Part shown: in pieces, positions 51,344-59,651 of the stretch
Numbering within the stretch: position 1 is the first letter of the stretch
How the letters are laid out: each line of letters begins with the position of its first letter
Source of the DNA: Dactylosporangium vinaceum
GTDB lineage: Bacteria; Actinomycetota; Actinomycetes; Mycobacteriales; Micromonosporaceae
Direction of reading: 5' to 3'
Assembly (NCBI RefSeq): GCF_019904175.1
Contig: NZ_CP061913.1
Coordinates: 7,440,001 to 7,504,000, forward strand
DNA length: 64,000 bases
Notes under the pieces: generated by a model
Databases searched by the model: none
What the model was told of the DNA's origin: nothing
What the model saw: the letters and a program-made list of their open reading frames with translations, nothing else
Program-made: the position numbers and the translations under genes

Positions 51344-51640
51344 GTGTTCGCCACCGTCGTCGAACGGCGCGAGCGGCGGCGCATCGCCCGCGAGATCGTC
51401 GAGCGTAACCCGGTAGTGGCCGACGAGCTGTTCATCGACCGGCAGCGGGAGCGCCTCGGCGGGCCGCGGTCCATCGCCGGTCTCGTCGTCCACGCCGACG
51501 TGCCGGCTGAGGTCGCCGACCATCTCGCTGATCGGCTGTTATCCCACGTGCGCGACGATCCGGTCGCACGATGGGCCGCGGGCCGTCAGGTCGGCTCAGG
51601 TGAGAGGGAACACCGACTGCGCCCACGGCGGCCGGGCTGA
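51344..51640 (+). CDS. hypothetical protein or gene fragment
   Basis: 98 residues beginning GTG TTC GCC; reads VERRERRRIAREIVERNPVV and VHADVPAEVADHLADRLLSH, a charged, helical protein. Third positions are strongly GC-biased, arguing for coding origin, but there is no Shine-Dalgarno and the final 15 residues overlap the oxidoreductase gene on the other strand. Possibly the remnant of a longer gene. An inverted repeat GTCCAA/TTGGAC lies upstream at 51246-51262. Confidence 0.35.
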   Translation: MFATVVERRERRRIAREIVERNPVVADELFIDRQRERLGGPRSIAGLVVHADVPAEVADHLADRLLSHVRDDPVARWAAGRQVGSGEREHRLRPRRPG

Positions 51641-52606
51641 CGGCTGGATGGACGTGACCCATTTGACCCACCAGAAGCCGCGGCGGCCGGGGGCGACGAT
51701 GCGGGCCGGGAAGCCGTGCCCGTAGGACAATGGCCGGCCGGCGACGCCGGTCACCAGCCAGACGTCGGTGAGCGTGGCGGCGCCGAACCACCGGCCGTAT
51801 CCGGTTGCCGAGCGGGCCTCGACGGAACGCCAGCCGTCGTGGGGTACCCCCGCCGCCGCGAGCAGGACGCTGAGCCGCACGCCTTCCCATTGCTGTTCGC
51901 TGTACCAGCCGCTGGTGCAGTCGAGCACGGCGGTGAACCGCTCGTGCGGAAGGTCGTGCAGGGCGGTGAGGTCGAACGTGGCCGGGCCGACCCGCAGCGT
52001 CCACCGTGCCGGATCGATGTGCTGGACGCTGTCGTCGAGCCACGATGTCACGAGCAGACCCGGCTTCGGCACGGACCCGGTGAACCGCCGGCCGCCGCCG
52101 GGTCCGCTGTCCCAGACAACCTCGGCCGCCGCGGCCCCCGCCGCCAGTGCGGCGAACCGCAGTACTGCCCGGCGGTCGACGTCCGCGCGGCGTGGCCGCA
52201 CGACATGCGTACCGAAGTGCGCGGCGAGGACGGCGAGCGCGGCCACCGCGGCACCGACGTGGATCTGCATGAGCGTCAACGGGCCGACGTACTCGAGGTG
52301 CCCGGTCGAGTGGATCAGCCCGCTCGCGACGGCGATGAGGACCAGGATCGCGAGCGTGATCGACAGCCACTTCACCGCCGGGCGCCGCCCGGGCCGCCGC
52401 AGACCACGGCGGATCACCACGTACTTCCACGGCGCCACCAGCAGGATGGCCAGCGCGCCCGCCGCGTGCAGCTGGATGAGGTCGAGCGGCCAGTCGACCC
52501 CGACGGTGTTGGCACCGAGGCCTGTCGCGACACCGGCGAGCAGCAGGAGTCCCAGCACGAGGTCGACCCGCCGGCCACCCTGTCTGATCCGGAACCGTAC
52601 GCCCAT
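51596..52606 (-). CDS. membrane molybdopterin oxidoreductase (sulfite-oxidase fold)
   Basis: 336 residues. Four TM helices in the first 165 residues (LVLGLLLLAGVATGLGANTVG and others, with His-containing loops HAAGALAILLV and IHVGAAVAALAVLAAHFG that may bind haem), then a sulfite-oxidase-type molybdopterin domain with the Mo-ligand Cys in AVLDCTSGWYSEQQWEGV and GFPARIVAPGRRGFWWVKWV. A fused cytochrome b-like anchor plus catalytic domain suggests electron transfer across the membrane. Substrate unknown. The ATG lies 6 nt after TAGCGT. Confidence 0.92.
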   Translation of the reverse strand: MGVRFRIRQGGRRVDLVLGLLLLAGVATGLGANTVGVDWPLDLIQLHAAGALAILLVAPWKYVVIRRGLRRPGRRPAVKWLSITLAILVLIAVASGLIHSTGHLEYVGPLTLMQIHVGAAVAALAVLAAHFGTHVVRPRRADVDRRAVLRFAALAAGAAAAEVVWDSGPGGGRRFTGSVPKPGLLVTSWLDDSVQHIDPARWTLRVGPATFDLTALHDLPHERFTAVLDCTSGWYSEQQWEGVRLSVLLAAAGVPHDGWRSVEARSATGYGRWFGAATLTDVWLVTGVAGRPLSYGHGFPARIVAPGRRGFWWVKWVTSIQPSARPPWAQSVFPLT

Positions 52607-52612
52607 GCCATG

Positions 52613-52618
52613 ACGCTA
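52613..52618 (-). promoter_or_regulatory. -10 box of a leaderless promoter
   Basis: TAGCGT, 6 nt before the ATG of the molybdopterin oxidoreductase gene, minus strand. Confidence 0.5.
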
Positions 52619-52820
52619 ACGCGCACCGCAGCAAATGCGAGGCCGCGATGTTACGCGCCCGACCGCCTCGGCCGCCTCGGCCGCCGAGGTGACGGTCCGT
52701 GGTCACTCACCATGGCGAGCGCGGGCTGGTGACACGCTCCTCGCGCCAGGTAAGTGCGTCCGATCAGGTGCGGGAGCGGCGGGTCCTCGCGCCAGGGGTG
52801 ATGTGGCAGTTGGCGGTGGC

Positions 52821-53516
52821 TTATGGGGCGTACGGGCGCCAAGCGAAGCGGGCGGTCAGCGTGGGGTCGCCGTGCAGGAACCCGACGAAGGTCCGTACGA
52901 CCTCGGCGATGTCGCTGGTCTCGGTACGGAAATGCCGGTCGGGCGCGCCGTCCTGGCGTTCCAGCGCGTACCAGCCGGGTCGGACGGCGGCCTGCTGCCC
53001 GTACCCGGCCTGGACGTACCAGCCGTCGGCTCGAGTGAGTACCGCGTAGTAGTCATCGCGGGACAGGCGTATGAGCACCTGGCGTACGACCTCCGGATCC
53101 GGATCACGGAACCGATGTCCCCGCGCAGAGGTCAACTCGAACTGCCAGTTGACCCCCGGCCGGGTGCGAAGCTGGTTCTGCTGCGGGTCGAAGCAATGCA
53201 GTCCGTGCTCCTCGGCCAGTTGTGCGGCCTGGTCAGCGACTTCTTCGCAGCGCTGCCACACGATCGGGAAGTAGATCACCGGCCCGGCGGCGTCTTTGAG
53301 CAGCGGACCGGCCGACCACGGACTGTCCCCGCCTCCGTGCGTGCCTCGATCCGGATAGCGGCCCAGCAGGGCCTGCACGAACGCGGCGATGGCCGGTGTC
53401 GGCGGGACGACCTCGTCCGGCTCGATGTAGCGGTGGTACAGCCGCTCGAACTCGGCGGCGGCCGCAGCATCGCCCGCCGGCCGATCACCTTCCCACACGG
53501 CGAGGTCATATGACAT
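52821..53516 (-). CDS. conserved hypothetical protein (MSYDLAVWEG family)
   Basis: 231 residues starting MSYDLAVWEGDRPAGDAAAA, followed by PPTPAIAAFVQALLGRYPD, SPWSAGPLLKDAAGPVIYFP and AEEHGLHCFDPQQNQLR. This N-terminal pattern recurs in uncharacterised actinobacterial proteins, some of them immunity-like. The C-terminal half (WYALERQDGAPDRHFRTETS, VRTFVGFLHGDPTL) looks like a second small domain. No signal peptide. I start at MSYD because upstream codons show no conservation. Confidence 0.8.
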   Translation of the reverse strand: MSYDLAVWEGDRPAGDAAAAAEFERLYHRYIEPDEVVPPTPAIAAFVQALLGRYPDRGTHGGGDSPWSAGPLLKDAAGPVIYFPIVWQRCEEVADQAAQLAEEHGLHCFDPQQNQLRTRPGVNWQFELTSARGHRFRDPDPEVVRQVLIRLSRDDYYAVLTRADGWYVQAGYGQQAAVRPGWYALERQDGAPDRHFRTETSDIAEVVRTFVGFLHGDPTLTARFAWRPYAP

Positions 53517-53744
53517 GGCGCAGATTGTTACACCCCAGACACCCCTCAGCATCACACTCCGCTGGTCCTGGCGACCGCCGAGATGCGCCGCGCCGCGGCA
53601 TCTCCGGAAGCGTGGTCGACACAGTCTTGGCCGCGGGCACACCGTTACAGCCGCTCGCAGCGGACGCGCGGCTGTGCGCGACTTCATCTGATCCACTTGG
53701 CCGCGGAGGTGCGCCATGCAATCACTGGCCGCCGCCCGGAGACT

Positions 53745-54044
53745 TTATTGTGGCCGCCGCTTCATACACACGTGGACCGGTCGTCCGTCAGCCCCGTCCA
53801 TTCGCAGGTCGGTGTCTGTCTGCGGCCAAGCCCCGCAGGGAATCCCGCCCGCCTCGCCGTCCTCGACGCCGAGGACGACGTGATCGGCGACGCCGCTCTC
53901 GCAGCCGACCACCGCCATATGCACGAGTTCCACGCAGTCGCCGACCTTGAACCGTTCGCGGTGGTGCCGCAGCAGCACATCAGCGGCCAACGCGGCGACG
54001 ACGACCACCGACGCGACGATCAGCAGCACCTTGAGTCTCGGCAC
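53745..54044 (-). CDS. small membrane-anchored protein with GDCV motif
   Basis: 99 residues: N-terminal TM/signal anchor (LKVLLIVASVVVVAALAADVL), then an exported part FKVGDCVELVHMAVVGCESG and C-terminal Cys residues (IPCGAW, VHVCMK). The GDCV with paired cysteines is typical of small secreted actinobacterial proteins of unknown role, probably disulfide-bonded. The GTG lies 6 nt after TAGGCT. Confidence 0.75.
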   Translation of the reverse strand: MPRLKVLLIVASVVVVAALAADVLLRHHRERFKVGDCVELVHMAVVGCESGVADHVVLGVEDGEAGGIPCGAWPQTDTDLRMDGADGRPVHVCMKRRPQ

Positions 54045-54363
54045 CGCCGAAGCCTACGGGTCCGGCCGACGGCCGACGGCGAAGAGGTTGCTCTCCGGAG
54101 CCGGTCTCGTGGTCCATTGCGTGCATCGCGGGGCGCTGCACCCCCGGCGTGGATAAGCGGATCACGGCGAATCAGGGCGGCGACCCTGCCTACTCGACCG
54201 CGTGGTTGGCGGCGCCGTTCAGCACTGCACGCCGGTCCATACCGCGTCGGGTGAGCCGGTTGCGATCGGTCCGGAGGCAGGTGGCCGTCGGCGCGGTGAT
54301 CGCTCGGCTCGCCCGGGTCCGTGAGCGTGCGGTGCCGTCCGCGCGGGCCGGTACCCTCGCCGG
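54045..54363. other. divergent intergenic region
   Basis: About 320 bp between divergent small genes. It contains the two leaderless -10 boxes at its ends (TAGGCT at 54056-54051, minus; TACCCT at 54352-54357, plus). Short open frames inside lack coding features. Nothing else supported. Confidence 0.45.
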
Positions 54364-54834
54364 GTGACCTTCAATGACGACCCGGCCGGCGGGCAGGCCC
54401 GATTGCGTGAGCTCGGCGCGGCGGTGCGGGACGGTGCGATGCATGACGACCCGGCGCTCGTCGCGGCGCTGCTCGCTGAACCTGAGCGGCTCATGGCGGA
54501 GTCGGTACTGGTGGAGCTCGTCGACCGGCGAGGCGAAACGCTGGACTCGGCGGCGGCGTTCGGCGCATGGGCGCAGCCGGTGCTCGACATGGTGGGCGCC
54601 GACGGGTTCGTCGGGCGGCGGGTGCACGAGTGGTCGCTGTTCAAGGCGCTGCAATCGGGCGGGCCGGTGGATCGGGGCCAGTTGGCGGCCGCGTCCAACT
54701 GGCTGCAGCGCAAGGTGGCCGAGGAAGCCGGGTCGGCCGCGGTGCTGGCGGTGCTGGGCGAGGTCGGGCGCACGAAGCGGCTGCGCAACGTCGCGAAGAC
54801 GCGGGCCGGGCGCCTTCGATCCCCGGGTCGGTGA
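54364..54834 (+). CDS. hypothetical alpha-helical protein
   Basis: 156 residues, soluble, acidic N-terminal half (LRELGAAVRDGAMHDDPALV), middle LDMVGADGFVGRRVHEWSLFKAL, basic C-terminal end (LGEVGRTKRLRNVAKTRAG). No family recognised. The GTG lies 6 nt after TACCCT without Shine-Dalgarno, which decides the start. Convergent with the frameshifted propeller gene. Confidence 0.65.
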   Translation: MTFNDDPAGGQARLRELGAAVRDGAMHDDPALVAALLAEPERLMAESVLVELVDRRGETLDSAAAFGAWAQPVLDMVGADGFVGRRVHEWSLFKALQSGGPVDRGQLAAASNWLQRKVAEEAGSAAVLAVLGEVGRTKRLRNVAKTRAGRLRSPGR

Positions 54835-54868
54835 CCGGCCGGCCCTCGTGCGCCGATCGGCCGGCCGG
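54835..54868. terminator. 10-bp hairpin between convergent genes
   Basis: CCGGCCGGCC and GGCCGGCCGG pair perfectly around a 14-nt loop, immediately after the stop of the plus-strand gene and before the end of the minus-strand gene. Confidence 0.6.
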
Positions 54869-54925
54869 ACGCGCTCGCCGGCGCGCTGTGGTGTTCCGTT
54901 CCGGTTCACCGCGGCTCGGCGGCCG

Positions 54926-55941
54926 TCACGACAGCCGGGCGATGCGGCCCTTCTCGCCGGAGGCCCAGCACGCGGCGCCGGCGCAGGCCACCGCGTCGAA
55001 GCTGCCGGTGTCGAAGCGGGTCCAGGTGCGGCCGCCGTCGCGGGTGACGTCGCTGCCCGTCGGGCCGACCGCGAGGGCGAACGACGGGGCCCGGCGACGC
55101 CCGACCGGTACTCGCCGGGGACCGTCCGGGCCGCCGTCCACGTGCGCCCGCCGTCGCGGGTCAGCGCGGCGCCGTTCGGGGCCGTGGCGGGGGCGTTGTA
55201 GTCGCCGCCGACGGCGAGGCCGTGGCGGGCGTCGCGGAAGGCCAGGGAGTAGATGCCGGCCGTGGGGCCGGACGGGATGGGCGAGTCGACGACCGACCAG
55301 TGCCGGCCGAGGTCGCCGGAGTGGAAGACCCGCGCGCGGGCGGCGCCGCCGGTGGCGAACCAGGCGTCGCGGCCGGTGGCGGCCAGGCACGTCCCGCTGG
55401 CGGCGAAGGCGAACTCGTCGTCCAGGGCGGGTACGGCAACTGACTGCACGTCCCAGTGCCGGCCGCCGTCGTCGGTGGCGAGCAGCTGGAAGTGTCCGTC
55501 CACCGGGTCGCCCAGGGCCAGGCCGTGGCGGGCGTCGGCGAACGCCATGCAGTCGTAGAAGGCCGCCGGATCGGTGTTGCGGAAGGTCTCGGTCCAGGTG
55601 CGGCCGCCGTCGTCGGTGCGGTACACCCGGGAGTCCTCGCCGTTGCCGATCGACAGGATGACGGCGTGGAAAGCGTCGAAGGCCTCGATGTCGCGGAATT
55701 GCAGAGCGGCCGTGTCGGGCGGCCCCACGGAGCGCCAGGTCCGGCCGCCGTCGACGGTGCGCAGCACGATGCCGCCGGTGCCCGACACCCAGGCGATCCG
55801 GTCGCTGACCGCGGACAGGCCGCGGAACCGGGCGGTGGAGCCGCTGTCGAGCAGCCTCCAGGACGGCGGCCCGGGCCGGCCGAAGCCACTGACGGCAGCG
55901 ACGACGGCCAGCCCGAGCACGAGCGCAACAACACGACGCAT
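54926..55941 (-). pseudogene. secreted YCF48/BNR-like propeller, frameshifted near 55090
   Basis: Signal peptide (VVALVLGLAVVAAVSGFG), then repeats with the BNR-like core DGGRTWRSV, DGGRTWTETF, DDGGRHWDVQ and DGGRTWTAAR, as in oxidoreductase-like or photosystem-assembly-like propellers. After TVPGEYRSGVA the conserved sequence continues in another frame as APSFALAVGPTGSDVTRDGG and ends GEKGRIARLS with a stop at 54926. Several residues seem missing at the joint, so a small deletion rather than a one-base slip is likely. The start ATG is 7 nt after TAAGTT. Confidence 0.75.
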
Positions 55942-55948
55942 ATCGACG

Positions 55949-55954
55949 AACTTA
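55949..55954 (-). promoter_or_regulatory. -10 box of a leaderless promoter
   Basis: TAAGTT on the minus strand, 7 nt before the ATG of the BNR-like gene; it overlaps the 3' end of the arabinofuranosidase gene. Confidence 0.4.
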
Positions 55955-57481
55955 GGGAGTCCAGGCTCCCGACACAACCCAGCTGACGTCATCGGCCCAC
56001 AGGCCGGTGGCGTCCCACGTGTTCGAACCGCCGTTGCTGGCGATGTACACGTTGTTGCTGTAGTGGCGGATGTAGCGGTCGGCGAAGTTGAGCGAGCGGA
56101 ACGAGGTGCCCTGCCCGTTCTTGCCGGTCTCGGTGCAGAACGTGGCGTCCTGCTTGAAGATGTCGCTGCCGTCGCCGGCCTGCAGCGAGATCTGGTAGTT
56201 GTAGTGCCGCAGGTACTGCCCCGACGTGTTGCGGGACTCGAACGAGTAGCAGGAGCTGTTGGCCAGACCCGCCCGCACGATCCAGGACGCGTTGGCCTTG
56301 TCGGTGGCGGAGCTGGACGAGCTGACGACCTGGGTGGTGACGGTCGCGCCGGAGTGGCTGATGTAGCGGGTCGTGCAGCAGGCGGTGGTGGCCCGCAGGG
56401 AGACGCTGGAGCCGACGGTGAGTCCGCCGCCCGAGGACGACGTACCGTAGGCCGCGGCGACGATGTTGGCCTGGACCGAGTTCTCGGTGGCGTCGGACGG
56501 GTAGCCGGAGGTCATGACGCCCTCGTAGAATGTGCCGGCCGCGCCGACGCTGTTGTCGCCGCCGATGCCGAGGATGATCGCACCCTCCTTCTTCATCGGG
56601 TTGTATCCGGCGACGTTGGGCCGGGCCCCGTTGTAGAAGGTGCCGAGGCTGCCGGACTGGGCGTTGCCGCCGCGGATCGACCAGTGGTTCGGCTCGCCCT
56701 TGAGCACGGCGGTCAGGAACCGGTGGCTGATCGTCGGGTCGCCCGAGTTGTTCTTCTGGTTGATCCCGGAGAACAGGCCGTTCTCGAGGTCGGCCATGAT
56801 CCACGGGCCGTTGCCGGCGCCGGTGCCCCAGACCTTGTTGTTGCCGAAGTACAGGGCCTCCATGGTGCCGTTGCCGTTGTCGCGGCTGTTGGTCTCGGCG
56901 TTGCCGTAGTCGAAGCAGCAGCCGCCGTTGTAGTGGGTGCCGTCGAAGATGGCGTACATGCCCTCGGCGGCGTCGCCCTTCGCGATGCCGTTGGTGTTGT
57001 TGTTGCGGTAGCCGGTGCCGGGGGCGACGAACACGCCGTAGACCTTGTGCCCGCCGATGGTGGCCGGCGCGGCGGTGGCGTTGGCGAGGTTGTCGTAGCC
57101 GCCGGCCGCCGGGCCGTTGAACCCGCCGGGCGGGGCCTGGGTCAACCGGTTGTTGCGGCCCGTCTGGTCGTAGATGATCGTGATGACGCACGACGTGCCG
57201 GCGCAGAACGAGTCCTGGGCGGCCGCGTTGGCGTAGCTGCCCGCGCTGACCGGGGCGATGTCCTGCGTGGCGTTGTCCGAGGCCCGGCGGACCTGGTACA
57301 GCGGGCCGCTGTACGCGCCGTAGAGCGCCCGGGTGGTGCTGTGCGCGGCGACGCAGGGGGTGCCGCCGTTGGCATAGATGTCGCACGGCTGCGACGTGGC
57401 CGCTTCCGAGGTGCCGGCGCCGACGAGCACGCTCACAATGAGCGTCCCGGCGGCCGCGGCGGCGAGCAGGACCTTCCGCAT
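55952..57481 (-). CDS. secreted GH54 alpha-L-arabinofuranosidase with CBM42
   Basis: 509 residues. Signal peptide 1-27, GH54 catalytic domain about 30-345 (CDIYANGGTPCVAAHSTTRA, IMADLENGLFSG with the probable nucleophile Glu, IILGIGGDNSVGAAGTFYEG with the probable acid/base Asp) and an AbfB-type CBM42 about 360-509 with repeats such as YISHSGATV, YLRHYNYQI and YIRHYSNNVYI. It removes arabinose side chains from arabinoxylan outside the cell. GGAAGG precedes the ATG. A LacI-type palindrome overlaps the promoter. Confidence 0.95.
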   Translation of the reverse strand: MRKVLLAAAAAGTLIVSVLVGAGTSEAATSQPCDIYANGGTPCVAAHSTTRALYGAYSGPLYQVRRASDNATQDIAPVSAGSYANAAAQDSFCAGTSCVITIIYDQTGRNNRLTQAPPGGFNGPAAGGYDNLANATAAPATIGGHKVYGVFVAPGTGYRNNNTNGIAKGDAAEGMYAIFDGTHYNGGCCFDYGNAETNSRDNGNGTMEALYFGNNKVWGTGAGNGPWIMADLENGLFSGINQKNNSGDPTISHRFLTAVLKGEPNHWSIRGGNAQSGSLGTFYNGARPNVAGYNPMKKEGAIILGIGGDNSVGAAGTFYEGVMTSGYPSDATENSVQANIVAAAYGTSSSGGGLTVGSSVSLRATTACCTTRYISHSGATVTTQVVSSSSSATDKANASWIVRAGLANSSCYSFESRNTSGQYLRHYNYQISLQAGDGSDIFKQDATFCTETGKNGQGTSFRSLNFADRYIRHYSNNVYIASNGGSNTWDATGLWADDVSWVVSGAWTP

Positions 57482-57525
57482 ACTGCTTGAACCTTCCGTG
57501 TGGCGGTACGGATGGAATAGCGTGA

Positions 57526-57541
57526 ATGTGAGCGCTAACAT
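57526..57541. promoter_or_regulatory. LacI-type operator of the arabinofuranosidase gene
   Basis: ATGTGAGCGCTAACAT, symmetric in seven of eight base pairs around GCGC. It overlaps the -10 box. Sites of the form TGTTAGCGCTAACA are widely associated with arabinan/xylan genes in actinomycetes. The regulator is not in this window. Confidence 0.65.
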
Positions 57542-57565
57542 AGCCCAGCGGTTTTCTGCGCGCAA
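57537..57565 (-). promoter_or_regulatory. promoter of the arabinofuranosidase gene
   Basis: Minus strand TTGCGC, 17-bp spacer, TATGTT, about 56 bp before the start codon. Confidence 0.5.
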
Positions 57566-57605
57566 GGCAGGCGTGAACGGTACATGCGCGTGGTATGAGG
57601 TAGAC

Positions 57606-58610
57606 ATGACCTTGACCGTGCTGGTGACCGGAGCGTCCGGCTTCGTCGGCTCCCGGCTCGTGCCGCGCCTGCTGGAACGCGGGCACCGGGTGCGGGCGAT
57701 GACGCGGCGGCCGGAGCAGTACACCGGAGAGGGCGAGCCGGTCGCCGGGGACGTCATGGACCCGGACAGCCTGCGCCAGGCGATGGCCGGCGTCGACATC
57801 GCCTACTACCTCGTGCACTCGCTGAGCAGTGACGACTTCGTGGCGCGCGACGCGGCGGCGGCCCGCAACTTCACCGCCGCCGCGGCCGAGGCGGGGGTCG
57901 AGCGCATCGTGTACCTCGGCGGGCTGGGCGCCGACGGAGACGCCCTCTCCGATCATTTGCGGTCACGGCGCGAGGTCGAGCGGATCCTCTCGGCCGGTTC
58001 GGTGCCGGTGACGACGCTGCGGGCGGCGGTCATCATCGGTCACGGCGGCATCTCGTGGGAGATCACCCGCCAGCTTGTCGACCACCTGCCGGCGCTCATC
58101 ACGCCGCAGTGGGTGGCGACCCGGACCCAACCCGTGGCGCTGCCGGACGTGCTGCGGTACCTCACCGCCGCCGGCGAGTCGCCCGAGGCGAGCGGCCGCA
58201 CCTACGAGGTGGGCGGCCCGGACGTGCTCAGCTTCGCCGACATGCTCCAGCGGGTGGCCCGGCTGCGCGGCAAGTTCCTGCCCAACGTCACCGTGCCCCT
58301 GCTCACGCCGCGCCTGTCGTCGATGTGGCTGTCCCTGGTCACCGACGTCGACATGTCGACGGCCCGCAACCTGGTCGACTCGCTCAGCGCCGAGACCATC
58401 GTGCGCGAGCACCCGGTCAGCGAGCTCGACCCGGCCCCGGCCCTCACCTACGAGGACTCGGTCCGCCTGGCCCTGGCCGAGCGGGAGGCCGAGGTCACCG
58501 GCCAGGAGGCGGAGCGGACGAAGCACGAGGCCGAGCTGGCCGCCGGCAAGGCCCGCGAAGCCAGAGCGCGAGCCGAGGAGCTGCGCCGCGAGCTCGGCGT
58601 GCCGGCGTGA
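57606..58610 (+). CDS. NmrA/SDR-like NAD(P)-binding protein
   Basis: 334 residues, atypical extended SDR: TVLVTGASGFVGSRLVPRLL at the N-terminus, DIAYYLVHSLSSDDF and RIVYLGGLGADGDALSDHLRS, as in the YfcH/NmrA-like group often annotated NAD(P)H-binding or DUF2867-related. The catalytic Tyr of classical SDRs is absent. The C-terminal 40 residues form a highly charged helix (REAEVTGQEAERTKHEAELA), a likely coiled coil. The stop codon lies inside the first unit of a tandem repeat. Confidence 0.88.
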   Translation: MTLTVLVTGASGFVGSRLVPRLLERGHRVRAMTRRPEQYTGEGEPVAGDVMDPDSLRQAMAGVDIAYYLVHSLSSDDFVARDAAAARNFTAAAAEAGVERIVYLGGLGADGDALSDHLRSRREVERILSAGSVPVTTLRAAVIIGHGGISWEITRQLVDHLPALITPQWVATRTQPVALPDVLRYLTAAGESPEASGRTYEVGGPDVLSFADMLQRVARLRGKFLPNVTVPLLTPRLSSMWLSLVTDVDMSTARNLVDSLSAETIVREHPVSELDPAPALTYEDSVRLALAEREAEVTGQEAERTKHEAELAAGKAREARARAEELRRELGVPA

Positions 58611-58865
58611 ACGGTACGGAGCGAAGCACGGCGGCCGTTCACCAGCTACACCGTGCCAGCAGTGTGGCGCCGCAGTGTGCTGAGGCGGCGGGCGTGAACG
58701 GTACGGAGCGAAGCGGAGTGGCCGTTCACCAGCAGCACAGTGTCCGCACGGCGGCGCCGGAGCGTGCGGAGGCGGCGGCGTGAACGGTACGGAGCGAAGC
58801 GGAGTGGCCGTTCACCAGCAGCACAGTGTCCGCACGGCGGCGCCGGAGCGTGCGGAGGCGGCGGC
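58607..58865. repeat. 86-87 bp tandem repeat, three units
   Basis: Units start at 58607, 58694 and 58780, each opening with GTGAACGGTACGGAGCGAAG. Units 2 and 3 are identical over 86 bp; unit 1 is diverged and 87 bp. Each contains the inverted repeat GTGAACGG ... CCGTTCAC, able to form an 8-bp stem. The array begins in the last codon of the NmrA-like gene and ends exactly at the GTG of the CPBP protease gene. The same GTGAACGGTAC also occurs at 57573, upstream of the NmrA-like gene. Confidence 0.85.
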
Positions 58866-59567
58866 GTGAAGCACCTGCGGGATCTGGCCCGGGCGGCGTT
58901 CGTCGACCCGGTCCCGCGCAACCACGAGCAGACGTCCGCGGCCGTACGCCGCCGCCGGGTCGTGGTCGTCGTGACCCTCGCCGTAGGCGCGGTCCTGCTC
59001 GGCTGGTCGCTGACCATCCGCCCCGGCGATCCCCTGTTCTACCTGACGACCGTGGCGGTGGCCGCGACCTGGCTGGCCGGCAGCCTGCTCTCCGGACCTT
59101 TGCATCTGGGCCGGATTCTGTACCGCGACCGCCTCCGCCGCCCCATCCTGACCCCGATCGCCACCGGGCTGCTGGTCGGCGGCGTCTTCGTCCTGGGCGC
59201 GCTCGTCGTCCAGCACATCCCGCCGCTGCGCGCGTACGCCGGTGAGGTGCTCGACCACGCCCGGTACGGCGCCATCGTCCCCATCACCGCCACCACCCTC
59301 CTCAACGGCCTGGCCGAGGAGGTCTTCTTCCGCGGCGCCCTGTTCGCCGCGATCGGCCGCACCCACCCGGTCCTGATCTCGACGATCGTCTACGCCCTGG
59401 CCACCGTCGCCACCGCCAACCCGATGCTGGTCTTCGCGGCCGCCGTGCTGGGCGCGGTCCTGGGCCTGCAGCGCCGGGCGTCGGGCGGCATCCTGGCCCC
59501 GATCCTGACCCACGTGACCTGGTCGACGGTGATGCTGTTCGCCCTGCCCCCGCTCCTGGGCTCGTAG
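58866..59567 (+). CDS. CPBP (CAAX-like) intramembrane metalloprotease
   Basis: 233 residues, about seven TM helices. Motif 1 is LAEEVFFRG (Glu151, Glu152, Arg156), and a later GGILAPILTHVTWS provides the second metal-binding box. Family members are Abi-like proteases acting within the membrane; substrates in actinomycetes are unknown. The GTG start is the first base after the tandem repeat, so repeat number may alter its expression. No Shine-Dalgarno apart from GGAGGCGG in the repeat end. Confidence 0.9.
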   Translation: MKHLRDLARAAFVDPVPRNHEQTSAAVRRRRVVVVVTLAVGAVLLGWSLTIRPGDPLFYLTTVAVAATWLAGSLLSGPLHLGRILYRDRLRRPILTPIATGLLVGGVFVLGALVVQHIPPLRAYAGEVLDHARYGAIVPITATTLLNGLAEEVFFRGALFAAIGRTHPVLISTIVYALATVATANPMLVFAAAVLGAVLGLQRRASGGILAPILTHVTWSTVMLFALPPLLGS

Positions 59568-59651
59568 CTCGGCCGCTCACTGTCCCAGAGGCGATCACCA
59601 CGTCGCCGGCAGGGTGTCGACGGGTGTCGTAGAAGAGGTAGGTGCGGTCGT

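Noticed and set aside
52668..52800. CCGCCTCGG direct repeats and two CCTCGCGCCAGG copies
   Set aside because: Too short and isolated to interpret beyond GC-rich intergenic sequence.
58607..58642. Hairpin GTGAACGG/CCGTTCAC as a simple terminator of the NmrA-like gene
   Set aside because: The stem is short with a 20-nt loop and is part of a repeated unit, so it is reported as repeat rather than terminator.
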